Of a stretch of 64,000 nucleotides of DNA, positions 46,830-59,100 are shown in pieces. Each line of letters begins with the position of its first letter. The first letter of the stretch is position 1. The position numbers and the translations under genes were made by a program. A model generated the notes under the pieces. The model searched no databases and was not told the origin of the DNA. It worked only from the letters and a program-made list of their open reading frames with translations. The stretch spans positions 682,001 to 746,000 of the forward strand of contig JAEHOE010000037.1 in assembly GCA_016858145.1 (NCBI GenBank), given 5' to 3'. The stretch is from Edaphochlamys debaryana. Lineage: Eukaryota; Chlorophyta; Chlorophyceae; Chlamydomonadales.

Positions 46830-49554
46830 ATGACAAAGCGCCGAATGCTCATTACTGGAGGCTCTGGGTATCTAGGACAGTTCCTTGTACATGGATTTGC
46901 TCCAAGTCACGAGGTCGGCTTGCATCGCGCAAGTTTGCCGGAGCAACTGTCCAATCCAATTCACGCGAGCTCGCGTACCTTCCCAGGTGCACTATACCTT
47001 CGCCACGCGGAAGCTGGAAAAGGCACCGGCCGGAACCGTCGCGCATGAGGTGGGGGTCGGGCCGCGCAGGGCCCTGGGGAGGGGTATCTAGCCCTTGAGG
47101 GCGGGGGAAGCCTGGGGGAGGCTGGGGGAGAACAGTGAGTGAGATCCAGACCCGCTCGCCACCCCTCCTCTTGCCGCCCCGCTCCCCTTCAGGTCGACCT
47201 AGTCACAGGGGAGGGCCTCAAGCCCGTCTTCGAGCAGGCGAGCGGCGGGGGCTGCAAGGGAGCGTGCCGCGGGCTGTGCTGCTGTCAAGTGTCAACCCAT
47301 GCTCTCCTCCTCGTTAGTTCCAATCACGCCGTGCGCTCCGCGGGACGCTTGGGCCAGGCTGCCAGTGACCAGCCATGCAACAGCCTCCGGCCCCCAAGCG
47401 CCTGAGCGGCCACTGGAACCGTGATCACTCCCTTGATCCCCCCACCCGCACCCCCACCCCCACCCCAGGCTGAGTTCGACGTGGTGGTCAACTGCGCCGC
47501 CCTCAGCCAGCCGGGCCTGTGCGAGTCCCTGCCGGAGCGAGCAAGGTGCGGCCCGGCAGGGGCGGCCTCAGTCGTGACAGGGCCCGAGTTGCCAAGCACC
47601 CGCCCCACCCCAGAATGCTGACCCGACCCTACTCGAGCCCCTGGCCCCGTGGGCCGGCCCCCGCCCCGCGCCCTGGTGGCTCCCTTCAGGGCCATCAATG
47701 TGCCCTCCCACCTGCTGGACTGCCTGGAGGCGCAGGCGGCAGCCACGGGTCGGGCCCCGGTGCTGGTGCACATCTCCACAGACCAGGCGGGTGGTTGCTC
47801 GAGGGTCGCCGGCGGGGTGGTCACGTGCTGAAGTGCGGGTACCGCACGCGGTCTGTTGCTGAATGTGAAGCGGGGCCAACGGTTGTTGGGAAGGTCTAGT
47901 TGAGCTGAAGCTTGAGTCCTTTTGAGTGGTTGTCAAAGTCCCTGCACACGCCCCGTCTCCTGTGCGGGGCCGCAGGTGTACGATGGCTCCCGGGCGCAGT
48001 GGGCGGAGCGCGACGTGTGCGCCCCCGTCAACGCGTACGGCAAGACCAAGCTGGAGGCGGAGGAGCACATCCTGGTGAGCCGAGTCGTGGAGAGCAAGCG
48101 TGGCGGGGCGTCCGGGTCATGTGGGGCGCGACCACAGTATGCGGTGGAGCCCAGGAGCACAGAAGGTGATGGTGGTATTGAGGGTGCATGCGAGTGCCAT
48201 GGGCTGCGCTGGAGGCAGACGGGGGGCTTGCGCACCCGAGCTGGAAGCTATTACGTTGCACCTGTTCCCTGACTCCAGCAAGTGACCTCTTTCTGCCCCG
48301 TTCCTGCCGCCCCCGGCCCTGCCAGTCCCGGCTGCCGGCCCCCTACCCGGTCGCCATCCTGCGCTCCTCCATCATCTACGGACCGCCGCCGCCCGAGCCC
48401 GTGCCCCGGGCGCTGTTCCTCCAGTTCGTGGTGGGGCGGTGGGGTACACAGGCAGCAGTCGGAAGGGGGCCTCCGCAAGAAGCGGAGGCGGAAGCGGCCC
48501 TAGAAGTGATGTGACGGGCAGGAGCTGCGTCTGAGTCCCGCGACCGGTTGATGCTGGTTACCCCGCAGGCCTCTGCGGTCCGTGGCGATGCGCCCACCTC
48601 TTTCTACGAGGATGAGTGGCGCAGGCAAGTGGGGCTAGGAGGCAATTTGGGAGGGGCCAGCTATCTAGCAACCCCGTAGGGGCTGGGAGTCGACCGCTTA
48701 TGCGGCTGATATCTCTTTTGCAATCTCTTTCCGTCCGCACAGACGCCTATGCTTACCGGCACACACCGCCCTGCCTTCCTGCCCCGAAACCCGCACGACC
48801 GCCCCTACACTGCCTCCCCCTTCCCCCGCAGCCCCGTGTTCGTGGAGGACCTGCGGGCGCTCATCGCCGCAGCGGCGGAGCGCCTGCTCAGCGCGCGGGA
48901 CGCAGGCGGGGAGGGCCTGCCGCGGCGGGTCTACAACGCGGGGGGGCCGGAGCGGCTGTCGCGGGTGGACATGGCCCGACAGGTGGGTGAGGGGTCCGAC
49001 CCGGCCCAGTAGAGCAGCGTGTGTGCTGCGGCAACCTGCAGATGTAAGGGCTCCTGCCGGGGTCCGACGCATGAGTGCCCTGCTTGGTCTCGGAGGCGAG
49101 TATGCCTCCTTGCCCCTGCACCCCGCGCCCGGCCCTCGCTTGCCCCGCCCGCAGGTGGCCGACGCGCTGGGCTGCGGGCACGGCTCCATCCTGGCAGTGC
49201 CCAGCGCCTCCTCCACCCGGTGGGGGCGGGTGCGGGCTGATTGGGGCGGGCAAGTGCCTTGGACATCCTCGAACAACTCAGGCCTGCTCAGGCACCCCCT
49301 CCTTGCGCCTCAGCTCTAACTCCTCGGACCTTTCACCTCACTCCTCACTACACGAGCGCCTAACCCGTCCCCGTCCGCCCCACCCGCCCTCCTCCTCCCC
49401 CGCCCCACCCAGCAACGTGGCCAGCCCCGCAGACATTTCCATGGACGTGGGCGCGGCGGGGGCGGAGCTGGGCTGGCGGCCCTCGGCCTTCCGTGAGGCA
49501 GTCAGGGGCATCTTTGCGGGGGAGGAGGGCAGCGGGGGGCAGCGGCATGGGTAG
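46830..49554 (+). CDS. Extended short-chain dehydrogenase/reductase, RmlD / MAT2B-like
   Basis: Eleven exons join in phase: 46830-46913, 46987-47049, 47193-47237, 47469-47545, 47690-47786, 47976-48074, 48326-48427, 48569-48624, 48832-48982, 49155-49219, 49413-49554. The product is 326 residues. The N-terminus MTKRRMLITGGSGYLGQFLV has the Rossmann GxxGxxG motif. VVVNCAALSQPGLCE, HISTDQVYDGS and the catalytic YGKTK (YxxxK) follow, then ILRSSIIYGPP. The family is dTDP-4-dehydrorhamnose reductase / methionine adenosyltransferase regulatory subunit beta; the true substrate cannot be told from sequence. Keeping these conserved blocks intact requires three introns with GC rather than GT donors (after 47237, 47786 and 48624). 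Lack of a signal peptide suggests a cytosolic enzyme. Confidence 0.85.
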
Positions 49555-50189
49555 CGGCGACGGGCTGGGAGCGGGGGGGTGGGGCCGTGGTTCGGAGCCG
49601 GGCGACGTTTGGTGGGGTGATGGAAGGCGTTGCAAGCAGGGTTGGTAATGGGTGTCGAGGAATTGGGTGCTGGGGCTGGGGGCTGGGGGCCTGAGGCCAA
49701 TCGGGGGGCGCTGGGTGTGGTGGTGAGAGGCGGGAAGGGTGCCCGGAGCGGGCGGTTGGGTACGGGCATGACAGGGACCGTGGACGAACGTGCCAGACTC
49801 ACAGGGAGACCCGATTGGCAACGCTGCCAGACTTAAGAACAGGAAGCAAGGGAAGTTGTCATGGGAGGCCAGGGAGCGTACTTGGCAGGTTGAAAGGGCG
49901 CGGGAGTCCTAGGGGCAGGCAGGGCCGTGGGGGGCAGCTGTGCGGCTGGAACTGGCAGGTTTGGGGGCAGCTCGCCCGATGGCAGGATGATGGCCGGCCG
50001 ATGGCGAAGTCGTGTGGGACACACCCGATCACACCGCCCTTCCCACTACGCGATCTTCTGGCATCGCATACAAGTTGATTGATCACGCTTGATCGGGCTT
50101 CAGGAGCCCCCTCCTTGAACAGCTTTGACATTTCCAATACGCCCGTGTGCGCGCCTGAACAAAACAGTGCAACTTCGCGGCTCGCAAGG
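49555..50189. other. Intergenic region between reductase and coiled-coil genes
   Basis: G-rich 3' flank of the reductase followed by the promoter and leader of the next gene. No gene seen. Confidence 0.55.
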
Positions 50190-52514
50190 ATGTCTTCTGA
50201 CAACCCCTTTCTCGGGCCAGAAAGCACACCGGCTGCGCCAGCACAGCCTGCAGCCTTCAGCCTTCATGCTGAAGCTGAAGCAACACGCAAGGAGATGGAG
50301 ATTGCCAAGAACGGGGAGCAGGCAGCGATGTATCACTATTCGCAGAAGGTCGGATTGGGCGCGGTTCCCTCGCAAAAATGGTTGCAAATCCTTGACGCCA
50401 GAAGCCCTGCGTCACCCGCGCAGGCCATCGAGCAAAAGGAGAAAGAGCTGATGGAGTGAGCGGGGGGCGGTGGGGCGGGCTGGGGCCCCGCCTCGTGGAA
50501 AGGACCTCGGGGGGTCCCAGGTGGGGGATACAGCGACGGGGATTCAGCGGGGGTTGCAACCGAGGGGGCTGCGCGCAGCGCCCGCGGCACCGCGCCCAGG
50601 GAATCACTCGTGTGGGGTCACCTGGTCACCTCTGTTCGGTTACTCCACATCTGGCCGCCGGCAGCCAGTGCAGAACCCCTTTCCAGGCCTATTCCCTGGC
50701 CCCCCTGGACACAGTCTGCTCAGCCCCGTTCCGCATGCTTGGTCCGCAGGAGCATTGCCCGCAACTACGGCCGCATTCGGGAAGTGGAGAGGGAGCTCTC
50801 CAACCTGCAGCTCCAGCTGAAGGTACGGTGCACATGGGTGCAAGCCGTTCTGCTGCTCGGCCCAGGGTACCGGATGTCCCGGCGCCCTCACGGCATGGCC
50901 CGGTTCCTCCCGTGTCCCTCAGCTGACGGCCGGTCCCAAGAAGCAGGCGCTTGAAATGCTCCGAAAAAAGATCGAGACGCAGAACGAGAAGGTGGGCCGT
51001 TTGGTTGTCCGGTGCTGCCGGCGCCTCTTGAGGCTTTGCCACGAGTGCAGTCGTGCGCTAGCACACTACGTGCCCGTTGACGCTGCACGGACCCCGCAAT
51101 CCCGTGCGCCACAGGTGGTGGCGGTGCGAGCCAAGCACACGGCAGCCAAGGCGGTGAGGCGGAGGGGCAGGGACCAGGGAGCGGGCCTGCCTGGGCAGGG
51201 ACGAGCGTGTCCGCAACAGGGCTCAGCGCCCGTGGCGGGGTACCCCTCCCAACCCCGGCTCCGCGCTCAGCCGTCACACGGCTCCAGCTGCAACGGCCCA
51301 TGCAGGAGTCTGCGTTCTGCGGCTCTTTCGTCTTCCCTTTCGACTACCCTCCCTTTGCGTCACCAGACTCACCACCACCCTGCTCGCCCTTCCATCTGGT
51401 GTGCAGACGTACGAGAGGCTGGACGCGGAGCTGAAGAAGGAGGAGGCGGTCAAGGACCAGCTGTGCGATGAGCTCAACATGCTGGTGCAGCAGGTGGGCG
51501 GCGGGAGAGGGGCAGAGGGGGAGGGGCAGAGGGAGAGGGGCAGAGGGGGAGGGGCAGAGGGGCTGGTAAACGAGCGCGAGTGAGCCGGGTCGCCAGACTA
51601 GGTGGCCCGACGGGCGGGCAGGGGGCGCCCAGTGGCTGCGGGCGCAGGAGAGGTCCACGCCTCCCGGTTCCTTGCGCCCGCCCCCCCCCTGCAGGCGGCT
51701 CGCGCGCAGATGGACAAGCTGGAAGAGCTCAAGGTGGGTCCGCAGGGGATGGGCCGAGAGGGAGGAGGGCAGGGGTGGGAACGAGAAACGAGAAGAGGGG
51801 GAAGGAAGGGCAGTGTCCTCCTCAAGGGCAGGGCAGGTCTGGGCGGCCCTGGGCCTGCCTGTCTGTCTCAAGTCCCCGACTCTCCGCCATGCCACGCCGT
51901 CATCCCCACCCTCCCCAGACCCACTTGGAGGCGCTCTACTCCGGCGGAGGCACCCACGCACAGCAGCAGGCCGCGGGGCCGCACGGGGCGGCACCGGGGG
52001 CAGCACAGCAGGCCTCGGCGCAGGTGAGCTTGGGGCCTGCTTCCAGGGTGGCAGCAGGGCAGGGCTCGAGCCTGGCACCAGCAGCTATTAAAGGCCTTGG
52101 CGCCAGTGTCATGCACACCTGCCTCGCCTGTGTCCGCAGGGGGGCGACGCGGGTCCGTCGGGGCAAGCGGCTGCGGCTCAGGAGGAGGAGCAGCGCAAGC
52201 AGCAGGAGGAGGCGGAGCGGCAGCGGCAGGAGGCGGAGCGGCAGAAGCGGGAGGAGGACGAGCGGCAAAAGCAGGAGGCGGAGGAGCGGCGGCGACGAGA
52301 GGCCGCCGAGGCTGAGGCGGCAGCCGCACGCTCACGGCACGTCTCGCTAAACCCGGGCCCCGCTGCGGCACCCGCCCAGCGCACGGCCAACGGGGCAGCG
52401 GGGCCAGGGGGCCGGGCGCCCGCCGCGGGCCCGGGACGGCCGCGCCCAGCTCAGGGCCAGGCTGCGCCGGCGCGATCGGCTGCTGGCGGACAGTTCCTGG
52501 GCTTTGACACGTGA
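50190..52514 (+). CDS. Coiled-coil protein of unknown function
   Basis: Eight exons join in phase: 50190-50455, 50750-50822, 50923-50991, 51115-51153, 51407-51493, 51695-51733, 51919-52023, 52140-52514, giving 350 residues. It begins MSSDNPFLGPE; the NPF tripeptide is a known EH-domain ligand, which may be chance. Coiled-coil stretches run from about residue 85 (GRIREVERELSNLQLQLKL, then KKQALEMLRKKIETQNEKV) through QTYERLDAELKKEEAVKDQL. A second charged helix (EAERQRQEAERQKREEDERQ) is followed by an Ala/Gly/Pro-rich tail ending in QFLGFDT. I do not recognise the family. A cytoskeletal or trafficking role is only a guess from the coiled coil. Intron 5 has GGGCAGAGGG-type repeats (about 51505-51565). 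Confidence 0.75.
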
Positions 52515-53982
52515 TTGCGGGGGCCAGGGAGGCCAGCAATAACTCACGGGACATTCATAGGCAGGCGGGGGCAAGCTAGTGAGGGAGCGGGCGTGGTGGG
52601 GGTGAGGCAGGCAACGACTGGGGATGGAGATGGGGGGAGAGATAGGAGAGAGCTCATAGCAAGGCAGACCTGACAGCGAACGGCAGCCTGAGGACTCGGG
52701 GGACTTGGGGCATAGGAGACATGTGACCGGAGAAGCTGCTATGGTTTGGCGTCATGGTGAGGCGGGCTTGAGAGCTGCGGCTCAGGCGTAGATGTGAGCG
52801 GCGAACCGTGCTGAGGGCGTCGCTGTGAAGGTCGGTATGCACCGCCACGCCCACGGGCATTGGTGTGCTAACCATCGGCCAGGTTAACCGGACTAGAGCC
52901 TCTTGCTTGCACGCTACGCGATATTTGCTGGTGAAGGCACAAGCAAGGTGGCAGGGTGGGCGACCTTAACGGTGCGCTGCAGGCGTGCGGGTCGCCCTTA
53001 AGCAACGCAGTTCTTGACTACTTGTGTCCCCTGCCAAGGCTGCCATAGCAGCATCGGATGCATGGCCTGGCTTTGCAACCTTCAACTGCATATGCAGCAC
53101 CTTCAAGCCCTCCGGACACCCCACTCTCCCCATCGCTAGCCTGCCCAGCATACAGTCAACTCAGACGTCCTGCAAGGTGGCAGCCTGCACAGCCAACCTG
53201 CTCCTCAACTCCATGCACTCCACTGAAGATCAACGGTTGCGCCGTGCCATAACCAACTATCGATAGTGCAAGACCTCGGGCGCCGCACCACTATCTCCCT
53301 TCCCACCATGTCTGCCTCGGCTCACAAACTAGTCTCCGTGGTCAACAACTCCGCTCGGGAAACCACTGAGCTGCGCAGCAGTCCGGGCTTGCCCCCCTTT
53401 TTTGGGGGAGTGGGACTTGGGTTGCGTGTGCATGGCCGGTGGGTCGCCGGTGGGTCGCAGGCGGCGCGGGGGGCTGCGGGGGGAGGGAGGCCGCGTCGCC
53501 GCGTGGCCGCGGCTCGGCACGTGCACCCCGCCGTGCTGCAACACGCGACGAGGCGCATCATGTAGGCGACACGCCTAATGCAGCATGCGTAGCACGCGCG
53601 GCTTGTCGCAGGAGCTTCCGCGCGCCTCGGGAGAACACCGCAAACGCGTCGGCAGTCCGCAAACCGGTCGCCCGCGTCCCTCGCCAGGGCTTCCCGCGGC
53701 CCCTGCGGCCTGCACATTGCTTCAGACGGCACTTTGCTTTACCACTGCGGCGCTGCTTGGCGGCGGGAGCCCGTGAGCGCGTCGCGCGACGCTATAACTT
53801 CCACCTGTGCAAAATATCCAATTTCGGGCGATTCACCAACAGTGCGCCCTGCGACGTGACCGCATAGGCGTAGCCCCTGCTCCGCTCTCCGAGCAGAGTC
53901 TGGGGCAAGCCAACGCACCTCTCTGCCCGGAGGCTATTCAACTCTGACCCAGCATCGCATGTCCCTGACCTTATCATGAACG
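52515..53982. other. Convergent intergenic region
   Basis: 3' flanks of the coiled-coil gene (+) and the small zinc-motif gene (-). Open frames around 53300-53870 have no recognisable domain. No repeats of note. Confidence 0.5.
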
Positions 53983-55361
53983 CTACCCCTCCTCCATATC
54001 CGCCTCGGCGCCTGCTCCTCCGCCCTCGCCGTCCCCGCCTCCTGCCCCCCCTGCGCTGCACCAGAAGGCCTCGTGCTGCGCGCGGCGAGAAGCCAGGACC
54101 ACGTCGCCGCAGCGGGGGCACGCGTAGGAGGTGCCATCCGAGATTGCGCACTCCACAAAGCCCTCCCGGCCGGTCTCCTGAGGGTCAAACAGAAGGGCAG
54201 CGGGCGCGGGGGGCTCGTTAGAGCGAGAGGGATGATGCGCGACAACATCCCACCCGAGCGCCATCACGGCTCATGCCGCGTAAGGCTGCACAGCGCGCAC
54301 GACCTATAGCTACAGATAAGCTCTCTGGCCTCCCTCATTCATCACTTACGCAGAGGATTGGCGCGTGCGGTTGCTGCGGCTGCGGCATCCCTCCGCAGCC
54401 GCCACCGCCGCCACTAAACCCGCCCGGTTGCCCCTGGCCGGCTGCAGAGGTGTCGCATGCCGGTGCTTGCCAGCCGCCCGCAGCGCCGGCACTCATGTTG
54501 ACTTGGTCCCCGCCTCCGAACCCAGAAGCGTGTGCGGGCTGTGGTGGGGCCAGGACGCCTCCCCAAGCGCCTGCGGGCGCCTGTTGGTCAGCGTGGGCAG
54601 CAGCGGCCACATGCTGATTATCCACTGATTATCCACTGAAACGGGAAGCCGCAAGCAGCAAAGCCGGACCTGACTACCGGGCAAGGCTGACTAGAACCCA
54701 CCCCTCCGTTGGTCGCTAGCGTCAGGCTGTTGAACAGGTCCGACAGCTCTTGGAGCGCCACATTGCGGCCGCCGCCAACAGAAGACCCCGATCCGGGCCC
54801 CTGTTGCTCTGTTAGGTGGGAGAGGACCCTGCACGGAGAGGGCAACGTCGTCGGCTGTCGTTGTGCTGTGCTAGGTGGTACTGGCTGTGGTGGTTCACGC
54901 AAGGAATCATCCAGACCCTGAGGCCCTCCGGGACGTCAGCGTCGGGACGGTTCCGGACACAAAGGGGTGTTCCGGGCACCCCCCTTCCAGACGGGGCGTG
55001 CCCACCTGTTCAACGCAGGCGCTGCAGCTGCCTCGCCGCCAACGGATTGCAGCGCAGTCAGCACCAGCTACGGGAGGGGAGAGCCGGCCAGCGTGAGCAT
55101 CGCTCCGTGCGCAATCGCAGGCCATGTTGACGGTAGGCACCCCGACACACGCTGGCGGTTGCAATGGGCACAATAACTATCTACGGAGCAGTCGCGAGCG
55201 TGTTCTTGCGCAGAGCGGGCTCGAACACAAAATATGCATCCCTTCCTACGCACACCGATACCAACCCGTAAGGCTCTTGCAGGGTCTCCTGCAGCTACAG
55301 CAGCGTGCGCCTCCTTCAGGAGAGCTGTTACTCCCGCCGGAGGACCAGAGCCATCTTCCAT
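53983..55361 (-). CDS. Uncharacterised small protein with C-terminal CPRCG...H...WC motif
   Basis: Five exons (approximate): 55361-55266 (MEDGSGPPAGVTALLKEAHA, ALR), about 55070-55009 (LVLTALQSVGGEAAAAPALN), about 54833-54704 (ALQELSDLFNSLTLATNGG), 54606-54353 (Gly/Pro/Gln-rich linker with MPQPQQPHAP) and 54177-53983 (ECAISDGTSYACPRCGDVVL, RRAQHEAFWC, then an acidic Gly-rich end and stop). The helical N-terminus with a GGE-AL pattern plus the C-terminal CPRCG-x(n)-H-x(3)-WC block recalls an uncharacterised plant family; that likeness is from memory. Four Cys/His ligands could bind one zinc. Function unknown. Confidence 0.6.
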
Positions 55362-56190
55362 CCCGCCGCTACCTTGGAGAGCGTCAGGTCCTCATACATA
55401 CAGCAGCACAGCGTTGAGTTCAAGCCGTATTAAGAAGCAGAGGTCGAGGACTATGGGGTGAATACCAGGCTCTGGGGGAACTGTCACGGCATGCGTGCCG
55501 AACCCTGGCCACATTACACAGTTCTCCCCGCCGTCTCCCCAGGCGTAATGTGACCTCGCCGTCCGTGAGCCGGGTCGGGCATGGTGCGAATCCGGTGCCC
55601 TGACAATATGAATGATACTTAGCCCGTCTTTCCCCTGTCGCTGCGTGACCCGAACTCTCACGGCCCCTGCTGCCCCCGGCCTCTCGCGCTCCTGATACCA
55701 AGAATGGACACGCCACGCACCCGGCACGAAAGTGGGCCACAATGCAAACCGCTCTACGCACAGCCCCGAGCCCTGCGGGTTGGACTGGTCCTCCTCATGA
55801 ATGCACCTGCTCGGTGTCACCCCCCTGCATTCGACGCTCACACGCTCAAAATACCAGGCAACCCATCATACCTTCGAGCACTGCGGTAAGCAAGAACGGG
55901 ACTTGGTGCTTGTGTGCACCTTGCACCCCTGCCAAACGGACGCACTACTTGCAGCAGCCTGCACTGCGTATACCGTAACCAAGAACATGAATGGGCATTA
56001 CCATCCGCCGGTAATGAACGAGCATGGACGATAGAATCTCCTAGCATGAATGGGTCGTGCGCCCCTGCCTGCGCCCAGCCTGCCCCCAAGTGATGCCCTG
56101 GGGTTGCTGAGGAATGCCCTCACCACGCCCCACCCGCCTCTGACACACAAACAAGAATAGTGAAGGGCACCTAGCGTCTCCCTAGCACAG
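55362..56190. other. Intergenic region with possible polyadenylation signal
   Basis: TTACA at 55514-55518 is TGTAA on the - strand, about 670 bases past the stop of the large secreted protein gene, so it could end that transcript. No gene seen. Confidence 0.45.
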
Positions 56191-59100
56191 CTATTGACGG
56201 TTGACCTTGATTCTGAAGGACCGGATGCCGTAGTCCGCTCCCTCGCACACCCTCAGCCGCAGGTCGAAGCGGTAGCAGCCGCCCGCCTGCACCCGGCCGC
56301 TCAGGCGCGCCACCAAGCCGTAGCGGCCCGCGGCTGTGCCCGTGACGCCGGCGGCAGCCTCCGGGAGGTACGTGCCCACGTCCCCTGGGAGCGCCGTGGG
56401 GTTGGTGCCGCAGGCGATGGGCACCAGGCGCGGGTAGCCCGCCGACAGGAGGCCCTTGGTGCCTGCGGGGAGGGATGCAGCCGACGGGTTCGGGTGAGAT
56501 TACAGAAGCACGCCACGACATCTTGCATCTCGCCCGGCTGCGCTTCAGGCCGCATGTAGAACGACACGGCCCAGGAGCATGCCGGCGCGGCACCCACCAA
56601 AGTCGTAGCGCATGTCCCACTTGACGGAGAGGGTGGAGCCGGTGCCGGTGGCGTTGGCCAGCTGTGAAGGCAATCAATGAGCACAGAAGGCGGTCAGTGT
56701 CGGGGCTGGGCTTTCCGGTCCTGTCCCAGGCACCGCCAGCAAGGACCCTATCGAGCAACCCAGCTCGCCCAGCTCGCGGCTATCTGAGACCAGGCCTACA
56801 TTGTCATTGAAGTCCTCGCTCGATGGGCGCCAGGAAGCCGGTCCAGGCGCAACGCTCTGCGGGTGGAGGAGATAGGCGTGAAGGGTGGCATGGCGGGTGG
56901 TCAGTGTTCAGGCTGGCCACGGCCCGAGGCCCATGGTGTGAGCACTGGCACTGGCAGGAACATATGCACCACAACTCCCTGCCTCACAGCCCAGCGCCAG
57001 GCACCCACCAACGACCACGTCGAAGGCGGCGGTGGCGGTGTTGCCCGCTGCGTCCCGGGCTTCGCACGTCACGACATGGGTCCCCAGCTCGAAGACGCTC
57101 CCAGAGGGTGGGGTGCAGCTCACGGGGACGTTGGGGCCGTCCACGGTGTCACTGGCGTTGGCGTTGAAGGACACGATGGCGCCGGCCGGGCTGCCGGGTT
57201 GCGAGAGCAGCGGCGTCCTGGGCAGCTTGAGCACCGGGGGCGTGGAGTCCACCACGCTGACGGTGATGTTCATGCAGGCCGTGTTGGCCGACTTGTCCGA
57301 GGCGCAGCACGTCACGACCGTGGTGCCGATGGAGAAGAAGCTGTTGGGCCCCTTGGGCGAGTAGGTCACGCCCAGCCGACCGTCCACCACGTCATGGGCG
57401 GAGCAGCTGAAGGGCACGCGGCTGGCAATGCCGCCAGCCGCGTTTGCGCTGACCACGATGTTGGCCTCGCTAACCGCCAGCTCTGGCGGCGTGGTGTCCT
57501 TGACTGTGACGTAGACGCGGCCGGTCCCCACGTTGCCGGAGGAGTCCTCGGCACGGCACGATACCACGGTGGTTCCGACGGGGAAGAAGGAGCCGGGCTG
57601 GCGGGGCAAGTACGTGACGGGCACGGGGCCGTCAACCAGGTCCAGTGCGGAGCAGGCGAAGTAATTGATGGCGTCATTGCCGCCAGATGCGTTGGCGCTG
57701 ACGGTGATGAAGGGGTTGGTGACGGATACCACGGGGGGCGCCTTGTCCCGGACGGTGACGGTGATGTTGGCGGCGGCGCGGTTGCCCGCTGCGTCGCGGG
57801 CTTCGCACGTCACGATGGTGGTGCCCACAGGGAAGAAGTCGCCGGGCTGCCTGGGCGCGTAGGCCACGGGCAGCGGGCCGTCCTGGTCGTCCTGGGCGCT
57901 ACAGCTGAAGTTCGCGGAGCTCACGCCGCCGAGCATATCGGCGGTGACGATGACGGTGGCCAGAGACGGTGTGACGACGGGGCCCGTGGTGTCGCCTGTG
58001 CAGTGGCAGGCGGTGATGGGAGGCAGGGAGTCAATGGCAGAGGCGTGGCTGCTTGCTTAGTCAGTCAGCCCACGATGCAAGACCCTGGACCAGCCCAGCC
58101 TCACCAACGCAAACGCACGCCGAGCAGGTGCCGGCGGTCAGGTTCTGAACGGCGCAGGCGGTGCCGTTGGGCCTGGCTGCTGAAGCGCCGCAGAAGGGCT
58201 GGCGGTTGGCGTCCAAGAGGCACTGGCGGTCCACCATGCAAGGACCCACGCCGCCACGAGTGGCGCAGTCCAGGGTGCAGGCGTGAGACAGAGCTGTGGA
58301 GGGGGCCAGCGGGGAGGCATGCGACGACAGGGTCACCAGCCAGCTCCAGGGCGTGCGGCACAACTTGACGCCCCAGCCAACCCTGAAGCTGACCACCCCC
58401 GTGCCTCACCGACGCTGCCCGCTTCAATGAAGACAGCGGAGTCGAAGTAGTTGTCACCGCCAGCATCTGCGGGAAGCGGGAGCGGTTTAAGGGTTGGGGG
58501 GTTGAGAGGTGTGGGCGCGAAGGGAGGGCAGGGGGCAGGGCCCCGGGGCTTGACGCCTGTGCACAACTAAGCTTGTCGATGAGGTAGCGGAGCTCGCCTG
58601 CAACTGCGAACTTGATGTCGACGATGTCATTAGCCAGTACGGGCACCGTGGCGGTGGTTAGGACCGTTGTGTAGCCGCCGTACTCGATGGCGCCTCCAGA
58701 GCGGTAGTACTGCCGGTTGGAAAGGAGTGACACGGTGCTGGTGCCCACGGCGACGGGTGGGCCCGCCGGGGGAGCTGCGTGGGTGGCAGGGGCGGGTGGC
58801 GGGGGAGGGGTTGCATTCAGGCGGCGAGGTCTCAAGGCATCTGCCTCCATTCCTAGCCCTCCCCATCGAACCCCGGCTGACTGCAATGCTTACTCTGCAT
58901 GACGGGCCCGTACAGCTCAAGCTCCTGAATATGTAAAGGGTAGCCAGGGCTGGCCCCGTTGGGATGGAAGTTCTGAAGCGTTGTGTAGCGCCCGCGGCGG
59001 ACCGGGTAGACTTGCACGTCGTAGACAGCGCCGGTGGCCCCATACTCAGCCATCTTCCACACCAGCTCGTTCTGAACGACGAGCGAAGAATCCTCTCTGC

